Assembly: GCA_021108215.1 (NCBI GenBank)
Contig: JAIORK010000012.1
Span: forward strand, 1-64,000
Direction of reading: 5' to 3'
Length of the DNA stretch: 64,000 nt
Source: a bacterium
GTDB taxonomy: Bacteria > Oederibacteriota > JAAXVQ01 > JAUVAV01
The notes beneath the pieces were generated by a model. That model searched no databases. It had not been told where the DNA came from and worked only from the letters and a program-made list of their open reading frames with translations. The translations under genes were made by a program, and so were the position numbers. This document shows, one piece after another, positions 8,812 to 21,000 of this stretch. Position 1 is the first letter of the stretch. The number at the start of each line of letters is the position of its first letter.

Positions 8812-9063
8812 TCAGCTTTCTTTAATAGTCGTTATTCTAATTATTTTGTGATATATTTTTCTGTTTATTTATAAGCTTTTTTCAAAAATCCACGTATAAA
8901 TAAAAAATTATGCCATCCATAGCTTCAAATTGAAACGAACTCGATTTTATCTTTAAAATTAAAGAGTATTATTGGATAATGAATTTGATATCATTCTGTG
9001 AATATGCTATATTAATTGTAAATTAGTTCCAGTCATATAATATAGAAAATATTTTTAGAATTC
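8812..9063. other. AT-rich intergenic region before the giant gene
   Basis: This 252-base gap has no open frame worth calling, no hairpin terminator after recG and no RNA gene that I can recognise. It is clearly more AT-rich than its flanks. The only promoter-like signal is a TATAAT near its end. Confidence 0.6.
9012..9041 (+). promoter_or_regulatory. Candidate promoter of the giant gene
   Basis: A perfect TATAAT at 9036-9041 lies 22 bases before the start codon of the giant frame. The best -35 at 18-base spacing is TTAATT, a poor match. In AT-rich DNA such a -10 can occur by chance. Confidence 0.3.
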
Positions 9064-12000
9064 ATGGTGGCTTACGTGATTAAACATAAAAAAGCCAAAT
9101 ACACTCAAAGCGGTTCAAAGCAACAAACGCTGCTATCCAGTTGGTATTGTCCGGCGCGGCTTGCTTTAGGTAAAGTGATTAGTCTGCTTATCTCTTTGAC
9201 ATTTATTCTTCCCTCCATTTCCTGGGCATTTGAGACCCAGACGTTTATCAACCGCAATGCCATTCAGTTTAAAAACCATTCCATTGCTGTACCGGTATCC
9301 AATGGGAAAATTGTCCAATCTTTTCAAGGTGAGAAACAGCTGGTGATTCATATCCAGGATTTGCACTGTCATCACGAAGTGCAAAAAAATATTGCTGAGA
9401 TCATTGATCACTTTTCAGATAGTTTGAATTTGAAATTGGTTGCGCTCGAAGGTGCAAGCCGGCCTGTCAATGTAACCAAACTCTCCACATTTCCTGATGT
9501 TAAAACAAAAAGATTTACCGGTGATCAGTATATGCGCCAGGGGAAAATATCCGGCGCCGAATACTATGCCGCGACCGGACGGTTTCCCGTGGTGCTGGAA
9601 GGGATTGAAAATGCCGAACATTACCGGCAGGGGCGTGAGCATGTTCTTTCTTTTCTTTCTGATGAGAGTCAGGGGTATGTCTGGGACATCCGGGATACTC
9701 TCCAGCAGTTAAAACCGAAAATTTATAATGAAGCCCTCAGGGCATTTGACCGCAAGCGCTCCGCTTTCCGCGAGGGGAAGCTCTCTTTATTTCAATACTG
9801 CCGTTTTCTTTACAAAGATGCCCGCGAAAACCGCTATGATCTGGATTCTTGTCCACAGTTGGCCGGCTATGCCAAGGGGCAGTCCGACGTTTTTTCGCAT
9901 ACAATTGATTCAGACCGGCTTTACCGCGAAATGGACCGCGTGGATGCGGACCTGCGTGAGCTGCGTTATACACATACTGATCAGCGTAATTTGGACCAGC
10001 TTTTTCACCGGTTGGATATCATGGAAAAAATGCTTTCCATCTCGGTCTCTACCGGAGAATTTGCCGAGTACCGTTCCCAACCGTATCTTTTTAAGATCAA
10101 TACATTTCAGAAATTTATTGAGCGGCATGATTCGCAGGGCGATCTTGCTCTGGAACCGGCGGTATATCAGATTGAGGGATATTTAAAAAAAGTTGAGTTG
10201 TTTTATGCCAATGCCGATGTACGCAGCCAGGATTTTGTAGAAAATGTTTTAACTAAAATGGACCGTCACAGCACGTCAGCTGCGATTCTGATCACCGGCG
10301 GCTATCATACGCAACATATTCTTGATTTGTTAAAGATGCAGAATATTTCTTTTGTTTCGATCAAACCAAAATTGACCCGGGCGGATGTGGTGAATCCTTA
10401 TTTTAGCTTGCTGCGCAAGCGCCGCACACCGCTGGAAAAATTACTTGCAAAGAATCAGACGATTTTTGCCTTGGAACCTTTCTTTGCACAGTTTGATCAA
10501 GCCAACGCTTTGGTGAGTGAGACCAACCTGCCCGAAGATGTTCGTATCGGCTATCGCATGCTGGAACTAAGTCTTAAACTCAATACGATTCATTTCATGC
10601 GCCAACAAGGTATTTCGAATCTGGATAATTTACAGGAACAGTATCAAACCCTGCTGGACAAGTATGCAGCGGACAGCCGCACCGTGCAGCCGGATTTTTC
10701 GAGAGCGATCCAATCCGGGAAAACGTTTATGGTTCCGGTGAACAATGATTTCTTTGCCGCCATCTATCCGCGCAATCAGGCGCGGATGCTCGGCGGTACT
10801 GTGCTCCAGAGTTTTCTTTTACAAAATTTTGAAATAGGTTTTTTTGATCAAAGCGAGTGGACACGTATGGCAGGGATGCTTCAAAAGCGTGGTCCGGTGG
10901 CAACTGTGGGAGGGTTGGTCCGGGCCCAATTGGTTCAGGCATTGTTGCCCGGGGGCGCTGTGATTATGAACGGTGCACTGATTTTGACCGCACGTCCGGC
11001 CGGTGCGCTTGTTTTGCAAGTGGGTTTGGGACGGCAGTTGCGTACGCGCTGGCGGAATTCGGGCAGTGCATTGAAAAAGGCGGTTGTCAATCTGAACGCG
11101 CGTATTCGTACGATTGATTTGAATACAATGATTGCGGATCTGCAATTGCGCCGTGCCTGGATGGTGCCATTGGGATTCGGTATGGTGGTGATCGGAGTTG
11201 CTCTGGGCTGGGGTGCGGAGGCTTATTTCCGCATCAATGTGCTGACCCACATTTTTCAGGGAACCGGCACATTCGCCATGGCAGCCGGTATGTTCGGCAT
11301 GATTAAAACGCCGAAATGGAATTTGGATAATACGGGCCGGGTCCAGGTTATGGAGCACCACCACTATATTCTTGATGTTTTGCGTGGGATCGCCAAACGC
11401 GGTCCGCCCGCTTTGGTGGTTAATTTTGACGCCCATCGCGATGCCGACGGTGCCGCACCCGAAGGCCGGTGGATCAATGACGCAAAAAAAGAAAATATTG
11501 TCGATAAGGTCGCGACATGCCCTTTGCGGCCCCGGCATTGGTCTTTGCAAAAGGATGTTATCAGCCAGGTGCTGATGCAGGCAAAAAAACAGGGCAGGCC
11601 CGTTGTGCTCTCCTTTTGTCTCGATTATTTCTCCTTGGGAAACAGATATCCCATGGGGGATCAAAATCCCTACCATCTTTCTCCCAACCAAGTCCGCGAG
11701 GAAATTTTGGAAATTTTGCAGTTTTTTCAAAAAAACGGCATTACACCGGAACAATTGGTTATCGCCCGTTCGCGGGATTATTTAAATGCTCAAGCTGATG
11801 AAGCGTATATTGCCATGTTGGAACAAAATTTGCGTAAACATCTGGCGCAGGCAATGCCGGCACCTGCGGAAGATGTTGATCGGGCTGATTCGGCAATTAT
11901 GCGGAGTATTCGCGCGATGACCATGGCTGCCGGGCACAAGGGGCTGTGGTACCGGTTTAAAAAAATGCAGGACAAAAAAGCCAAAACGGAATTGATTAAA

Positions 12001-15000
12001 ATTTATCAGGTACGCATTCGGAAAAACGCAATTGTCTGGAAGGCGCGAAGGAAAATCACGCTTACTGAAGCCAACCGCGACAAGTTAACGAATGAAAAAT
12101 TTATTGCTGTGGGCATGCAGGCCCTGACGGCATTTATCAATGCATTTGATCCCTGGCAGGAGACGAATTTTTTCCCGGCATTGGATGAAGCGGTGCGAAA
12201 AGCCCTGGAAAAATACATTGCCGAGTTTGAAGGTGCAGGTCGTTCTACAGTTGCGGACAGCCGGGATGTTTTGGCAGTTGAACCGTTACGGCCGTCTCAG
12301 GGACTGAAAATTTATGACAGTTTGAAAAAAACGGGAGATGTGAAATTAATCGGCGGGCACAAGAATTTATGGCTGCGTTACAAAGGAAAGGGCGATGTGG
12401 CGGCCCGTGATTTACTGGCGGAAAAATATCAATACCGTGTCAATCGCCTGGCAGACAACTGGTTGACCTGGCTGGATACGCAAGCTGCCAAGACCGAAGG
12501 ATTGATCAGCCATGAAGAACTCATCCAGGTAGGTCAATTGGCCTTATTGGAAGCGCTTGAGAGTGTGGATCCGCTCAAGGTAGTGAATGCCTATGAAAAG
12601 ATGGATACAATGATTTACCGGGCCATTGAAAGTTATTTGGAACAGTATACAAAACTGGATATTCAATTTTGGGGCGCCGTCAGTACACCTGAGCATGATA
12701 TTTTACAAAGTGAAAAAGGGAGGCAGATCCAATCAGTACTGGATAAATATCTCGATGCGCGCGAGCAGGAGATGTTGGCCATGTATCTCATAGATGGGAT
12801 GACCATGGAACAGATCGGCGACGCCTATGGGATGAAAAGCGGCCGCAGCCGGCCGCATCAAATTATTACGAAAGCTTTGCGAAATTACGGCGGGAGGATT
12901 CGCAAGGAACTTAATACCATAGGAATCGATCTGGATGCCTTGTTGCGCGGGCCGGTTACAGGCGGTATCATGCCCTGGTTGAAAACCGGGCTGGTTCGTC
13001 TTGGGTTGCGGCCGCAGACGTATGATCGCTGGGTGGCAGGTGGTTTGGAAAACGGCTTGGCAATGCTGGGAGGATATGCGCTGGCACCTTTGGCGATTTT
13101 TGCCGCAGCCGGTTTGGGATTGGATGCAAATGTACTGACAACCGCGCACGCGGGCTGGGTGGTGTTTTTCGGTCTGCATTTTGTACAAATGCTTGCCGGT
13201 CTGACGTATAAATTCCGGGGGTTGACTATACCGGAAAGTTTACGCGCTCCTCATTGGTCAACCGGCGTTTTGGCCGGTTTGATGGCTTTGCTTGGGATTT
13301 CGTTTGGGTTTTCTCCACTGACCTGGCAGGGGTTGTTGGTTCATTATGGCATTAACTGGACCGCGGCGGTTATTCAAAGCGGTGTGGCGGATCGATTCCT
13401 GGCATGGGCGGGGATGGATAGTCATGCCGCGTTGCGGCGTGAAATTCAACAGCGGTTTCAATTGGTGTTTTCAGACAAGCAGCGTTTATCCCGCACGGTG
13501 CTGCAGGCCTTTGCACGGGGGGTAACATCCGGCAGTCTTAGTCTGACACATATCAGCCGCAAATTCACTTATGACCTGACAGTTCATCGTAATCCGGATA
13601 CATACACCCGGGAGGAAGTGGAACAATTTACCTTTAAAGGGGCACTTTTTGATTATATGGATACCTGGCCCAATCGGCTGCGCCGTTCGGATATCTTGGT
13701 GGGTGATATGCTGGATCAGATTGCGAAGAATAATCCCGGCCGCCGGCTGCGTTTCCTGGAAGTGGGCGTGGGTATGGTGCCGGTGACTTTGAAGCAGACG
13801 TATAAAAATTTAAAAAAACGCATGGATGTTTCCGGACATGAGATTGATCTGATCGGTGTTGATCGGGCGGAACCAGGTGCTGTTGTCATGCTGGAGGACT
13901 GGGATTTAATTGGTATTTTTGACAAACAAGGCGAATTGCTTTCCTTGATGCGGATGGATGATACGGTCCCGATAGACCAACTGGTCGGAAATATGGGGAG
14001 GGTCTTGGGACGGCTCCGCGAAAAACGGCAGCGCTTGATAGATCAAGCCGGGCAGGCAGGCCGCACACAACATGAGTATTATACCAGGGAGGGAAGTGAA
14101 TTCCTCAACCCCTGGGAAGAGATTGCGCGTGATTTTGAAAATATGACTATGCTTCGCGCCGATGCCCGTCACCTGGTATTGCCGGAACCGGTGGATGTCA
14201 TCCGCGCCCCCAACATTCAGATTCACTTTTCGCCCCAAGACTGGGAACAGGTGCGCCTGCAGATGACCTCCAATTTGCGCGAGGATGGATTTTTTCTCGA
14301 ACTTTCCAACAATGTTGCCGGGGACATGGATATGTATGCGGTTTATCAGAAACGCAACAACCAGCTTGTCCAGTTGACACCGGTTGAAGTTTACAGAGCG
14401 GGATTGCTGCAAGGAACTGCTTTGCAATCGGTTTCTATGGCGGTCTATGATCGGATGATTGCGGCACAACCCGGGGTCTTGAATGTGATACGGCATCTTG
14501 CCGAGGCATATGGGGCGGGTTTTACGGAATGCTTTATCCTCGGACAATGGGGACGTGCTGATTTGGGTGCGATCCACGCCGATGCAGCGATTGAGATCGG
14601 CATTGCCAACCGTTCCCTGCCCAGTGCTGAAGTACTGGCGCGATGGAAAGAACAATTTAATATTAGTGTTAAACGGATTGATGATCCGGTTGCTGCCAAC
14701 CGCCGGGGAATTTCCATTCCGGTAGCCTACTTTTCCGTGCGCGGTGGATCGTTTATTGGCCCATTAATTTTGAAATACCATCAATTGTTGAAAAAACGCA
14801 ATCAAGCGCAACAGGTTCTTTTTACGCCCGCCACCGGTTTGCAACAGACAGTACGCGCGGTTGAGGGAAAATCTGTTCGACCTATTGATACCGGCGGCGC
14901 GCTGGGGAAATTTGAATTCAAGGAAATATCCGTCATCACGCCTGAGTCGGTTACGATTTCCCGGGCGGAGCGCGACATGCTCTTGGGAAAAGAGAGCGCC

Positions 15001-18000
15001 GATGAGACCGTGATCAGTGTGCTGGCATCTCCTCGAATCAGGATTGTGGCCTATCCCATTGATGCGCAAGGCAAGGTTAACCGCAATGAGGAACTGGAAT
15101 TCCATGTTACGTTGCGCGAATTAAACCAAACACAGATTTCAAAAGTCGAGCAGTCGCTGCGAAGATTCCGTCATATCAGGGACACCAAGATCGGCTGGTA
15201 CGGGCGGGACCGCCGGGCACTGAATGCCATGAGTACACAGGCGGAAACATTACTCCAGGCTAGTGGGGATGCGGTCAACCTTACCTCCGGCTTGAATGGA
15301 TTTTATATTATCAGCCATGTGGAAGTAAAACGCGGGCCGCCGGATGCCGTGTTTAACGGCATGGCAACTGCACAGGCGGTTTTGCTGGATGCAAAACTGT
15401 TTGACACGTTGAAGGTTTTTGACGCTGCTTTGATTCATGAACTGGGCGAGTCTCTTGGTTACAAGCATACCTTCTTACGCGGTCTGGGCCACAAGGCGAG
15501 GATTGCCAAAGGCCGCCTGCTCAAACCCAAAGAAAAAGGGTTCGTGGGCCGCATCTTGGGGAACTGGACACAAAACCGGCTTACTCAATGGCTAGCTGTT
15601 AACCGGCCGCAATCCAAAGCTGCCGGCTTGACAACACCGCTGCTGTCGCAAGGCGAGCTTGATGCGCTGAATCAGATGCTGCAGTCGGAAAAAGCGGACA
15701 CGGGATTGGATGTCCTGGAAAGTATGACAGAAGACCTGCGGCTTTATCCCAAGGAACTTTATCATAAACGTGAATTAGGAGCGCATCTCGATGCGTTTGA
15801 CAAAGTGCATTATGAATTTGTGGAGACTGATTCCCAAATGAAAGAGGGCTACTGGCGTTTCAAAGATTCCCGCGCGGTCGGGGTTGGTCAGGTTGAACTC
15901 GTTCTCGGAAGTTGGCAGGATGTTCAAAAAAAATCACCGGTCAATCATCAGAAAATGGATGTACATGTTGTCGAACGATTCAAACATCCCGATGGTTCGA
16001 TAGTGAGCTGTTATTATTTTGATGATCACGCTTTTTCAGTTCCCTATGCAATGGAAGCGGTTGCCAGAGGGGAAATGCCCCGTAACGGTAACACGCAGTT
16101 GTTTCTTGATGAGCATTATGATTTTATGGATATACTGACAGCATCGGGATTTCCGGATGAACAAAAATTTTTCCGAGCGTCCAGGACGCTAAGAGAATGG
16201 TTTGCGGGAATCAAAAAATATATTTTCATGAATAATTTGAATTGGATTTTAGGTTCTGCGGGATTTTTAAAACGTCATATTTGGATTTTTGATTCCGAAT
16301 CCCGCTATTTTATCGAGCAAAACGAACCGGATGATGTTGTTGCCATGGAAAAACAAGTGAATGATCACCGTGTTGAGTATATTGCAACCGGTTTCCTGAA
16401 GTATTTCCAGATGAAAAACCGTCCCAAAAATGAAAAGGTATTATTCAACATTGATACCGATGTGGTGGGTGACCGTTTAGGTGTTGGAGATGTTCGCCAG
16501 TCGGCCCTGATTGGCAGAGGCCAGGCATTGCGTTTGCTGGCGGAATTTTTATTCCGAGTTGCCAAAAACGATGGTGTCACGCCGCTGTCATTCCAAGCCA
16601 ACACAACAGCGGATCTGAAAACCTATGGCGATGTGGCGATTGTGCGATTCCTGGCAAGGATTGCGCCGGTAATTCTCCTGGGGACAGGTAAACTGACTGC
16701 CGAACAGTTTGCGCAGATTCTTGAGAATTCCATACAAACGCATAAAGCATCAGTGCAAATTAATCCTAAGAGGTCTGATGAATTTGTCGGTGCCATCGGC
16801 AAACTGGATATCCGTGAGGTCCGGGTGATTGCCAAAGACAAGCTGCGCATCTCGGGTCATCCGCTGGATGCCAAGGGCAAACCGATAACAGATGAGACGG
16901 TTGAATTCGAGGTCTCGGTCCGTGCTTTAACAGCACCGGAAAGATCGCTGGTCGATGCAGCCCGGGATCGTATTAAAAAAATTAATACTGAGAAAAAAGA
17001 TTGGCATCAAAACGACCAGGATGTGCTGGATGCCTGTCTGCGTCAGGCTGGAAAAATGGATCGCCTGACCCGGCATGAAATAAATCTTTTGCAGCGAATC
17101 CAGGGGGTCTATGTAATTACTGAGGCGAAGGTGATTCGCGGTTCACCGGATGCGGTTTTTGCGGGGATGGGTTTTTCAGAAGCTGTGTTACTGGATGAGA
17201 GTTTATTCCGTGACGGCAATGAACAGGCGTTTAGCGCTGCCTATCTGCATGAATTGGGCGAAGCACTGGAGTTATCGCGGGTAACGCATGTTTTTTTACG
17301 CGGTTTGGGTAAAAAGCAGCGGGTCGCACGGCGGCGGGCATTGAACTGGGCTGAGCTGGGCTTTGTTGCCCGCGTTTTAGGAAATGAATTCCAGGCGAAG
17401 CTGACCTCGTTATTAGAAATACAGAAACGGCACAAAAGTGTTCTTTGGGAAGCTGAGTTGGCGCGCCAGGAAGCCATGCGGGAAGCATATCCTGCGGGCT
17501 GGGAATCTGAATATGCGTCTGAGCTTGCAGCGATTGAGGCAGAAGCGGACGCAGCGTATCAGGAAGTCAAGGGGGAGCGGCCTCGACAAAATCGCGTGAT
17601 GGACCCGCAGGTTCGGCGTGAAAGGTATCTCAATCAAATTCCCGACGGTTTTGATCCGACAGCCAAGGTGCAAATCAAGGGCATGGTCATGGACATTGAT
17701 CTGACCATCACACCTGGATCGAAGTTGCCGATTGCCGCCAAGGCCTTGCAACAGATAAAGCGGGCGCTTAAGGCCGGAGTGCCGGTATTGCTCAACAGCG
17801 GGAGCCCGGGCCGGGTGGCGCAGACCGGAAAACTTTATACCAATCTTCGCGGGGAGTTTGAAACAGAGACGATATTGCATGAAGAACAGGCACTGGAAGT
17901 ACGCATTATCAAACAAATTGTTGATGAGATGAAACGCACACAGGATCAGCGTTATCTGGTTAATCTTGAGATACAGGGTGACAGCGGAAAAGAACATTTT

Positions 18001-21000
18001 AATTTTAACCGGCGGGGTGAAGCAATTTTCCGTAAAACGGAAGCGGCTGAAGCGACACCGGTTGAACAGATTACCCTTGGGCGTGCCCTTGCTATTGCTT
18101 ATTTGCAGGTGTTGGCAAGGCAGGGTCATGATTTTTCGAAACCGATTGAAGCACTGGGAGCGAGCGATAATTTTGTTGAGATGCGCTCGATTTTTGAATC
18201 AGCGGTGCAAGGTAAGACCAGTGCGTTTTTCCTTCGTTATAATAGTGAAATTAATATTTCCTCCCATGATTTTATTGTGGACGGCCGCGATGTCTTAAAA
18301 ACTGCACAACGAAATTTAAAAGAGCAGGGGTATGTCCTGGATACTGAAAAATTTAGAGCTTCTGCCGGACGTGATTATCTTAAATACAGCTGTATTCGCA
18401 AGATTGATTCGGTCCGGCAATGGGCCGGACGCAACTCGCGTGAGGGCGTTTTGCTGGCGATGGGTGATTCGCGTACCGATGATTTTCTTTTTGAAGCAGT
18501 TCCCGGTGAAATTGTTTTTCCGGTTTTTTTAAGTCATGCAGCGGTGATTGCCGACAAACCCGGTGTTATAGTGGCGCGCCGTGAAAGCGGGTATTCCAAT
18601 GTGGGGCATGTGGCTTCTGCCTTGGCCATGCAAAATTTTCTGGATGCACAGGAAGCCGGCGCGACATACAGCGAGCTTCGATTCCTGGATAACCGCTACT
18701 CGGTGATGGCGATGTTTGGGGAATTAATTTTTACGACCGGAGATATTACCGCCATTCGCAGCAAACCGGCGGTAACAAAAGCGGTTGTTGCTGAAGTTAT
18801 TGAAGAACAGACGCAGGATACCGGTCAAAACCGGGATTTGAAAAAATTAAAAGGGAGCGGCGGTTTTGCTCTGAAGGGTCGGAAAAACGAGATTTTGCAT
18901 CTGGCCAAGGGTACCTTTGAGACGCTGGCTGCTGAAAATTTACCGCGTGTCGCAGCGCAATCAATTCTCACGGAAGCCCGGTTGGATGAGGCTGACATGA
19001 TTCCGGTCAGCCGGCAGTTCGTGACACTCTCACCAGCTGTGGTGCGGGATATCCGGCAACGGTTGCGCAAGGTCCGTGAACGGATTTTGGACGAAAAAAG
19101 TTTTAGTGAGGCGGAGTTTGATCTGGATGTTTTTATTACCCGGGCATCCTTTGTTTCAGCCAGTATGTTTAAGTCGCCCACGCGGCAGCGGCATCAGCTC
19201 TATTTGGATTGGCGTATCCTGCAAAACGAAGATTGGTTGTATATGTCGGTTAAGCGGGAACTTACCAAACTTCGCCTGCAAAGCCTTTTGCCCGACAGCG
19301 AGCCGGGTTTGGTTGAGTTGGCCGCCCTGGTATTTGTTAATCTTCGGGAATTTATTAAATTGAAAAATTGGAACCGCCGGCGGGCCGAGCAGTTGGCGGC
19401 GGAATGCCGGCGTACGACCGCAGAGCAGGCGGGCTTGACTCCGCTGTATCAGAGTATTTTAGCGGACAATAATTTAACTGATGAGTATGCCTTGCTTCCG
19501 GAAGTGATGACGTTTATGGCGGGGCGGAACATCTATACTGCAGAAGCAAGCAATCAGTTTCGCCGGGAAATTTGGCAACCGGGAACCAAGTTGCGGGACA
19601 AACTGATGAGTCTGCGGATGAATTCGCTGGACCGTTTTCTGGAGGATTCGCGGCTGATTATTGGCGAGACAGAGATGATTTCTTTAACTGAATTGCAGGC
19701 TGAAAAGGATCTTGCTCCGGTTCTACAACGTTTTTTGCCGTTTGCTGAGGATGTTTGGGTAAAACAAATTGGAGAAAATTATTTTATACGCGTCCGTTTG
19801 GAGGATGAACCCGGTCGCACGGAATTTGCTTATCTCTATTTTGGAGATAAGGATGATCCGAAAAAAGTATTGAGCGAAAGAGGCACTTTGGCCGGGTTGC
19901 GTTTCAATGAGTGGGTCAGGACGGCCAGGTCTCATTTTACTGATCCCTATGAAGGTTATGGTGTGGCGCGTGAAGAGAACTGGCAGCGTCTCCTTGATCT
20001 GCCGATTACGAAGTTGATCCAGAAATTAAATGATTATAACCTTCAGCATGGCAAGCGTGATATTACAAAATCACTACGGCGTCTGTTCCGCCGTTTGTTC
20101 GGCAATCTGGGTTTGAATGAAAACCGGTTAAGTGCACAAACCTGGAGATCCTTAACAAATAAATTGAGACGCAAGTCTAAACCAAGCGAATATAATATAT
20201 TGTTAAATAAGTATCTGCTTTATTATTTAAACATGCTTTATCCGAAGCAGTTCCTGGGAAAGATCAATGTCCGGGACAAGGCAGTGGAGTTTCTCCCGCT
20301 CTGGGTTATTAATCAGAATCCGGCTATGAAGCCTGCCGCCTTAGACTGGATGTTTAAGCTTCGGTCGCCGGCGCCTCCCGGGTATTACTATCAAACCAAT
20401 AAAGTCGATCTGCGCACAGTACTGGATCGTTTGGGTGCCAAGCATTTGCGGGAAGCAGAACAGTCTGCAGCCCAAATCACCGGAATTCAATTAGAGCTTC
20501 CTTTCACCGAGCGGGACGCGGCCGGCTTCAAGGTCGCTCCCAAAAAACCCAAACGCCCTATTTTCAATCTTGGCCTGGCCGGCGTTTTGAGCGGGCTGGT
20601 GCTGGACTTGATTTTTATGGCCTCGGGGGTGACTAATAACCTTGGTTTCGGCATCGGGCTCTCGTTCTTCCTGTTCGGGTATTTTGCTTATCGCTTACCG
20701 GACGTTTGGGGCTATTTGACAAAAGCGGACCGTGCCTACGAACTCCGCGACCTGCGCGAGGATCTGAAAAAACTCCAGGGCGTGCGCCTCAAGGTGCCGG
20801 TGCCTGCGGACTGGCTGCCGTGGATCAACGGCCACACCGAGACCGTTCCCGGGGACCTGCAAAAAATTCAAATTAAATCTCTGAAAATATCGCCCTGGCG
20901 CTTGCTGTTCCTGTTTGGTGTCAGTTCCTATTTCAACCCCGGAACTAAAACACTGGCGTTCCACCAAAACCTCAGGGCTTTGCCCCAAAGCCGCCGTTTG

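Noticed and set aside
10819-11754. Minus-strand open frame of 311 codons inside the giant gene
   Set aside because: No recognisable domain or ribosome site; low-complexity His/Gln-rich product typical of an antisense shadow.
17413-18129. Minus-strand open frame of 238 codons, repeated almost identically at 23977-24756
   Set aside because: It lies wholly opposite the giant frame. Its conservation is explained by the DNA duplication of the coding strand.
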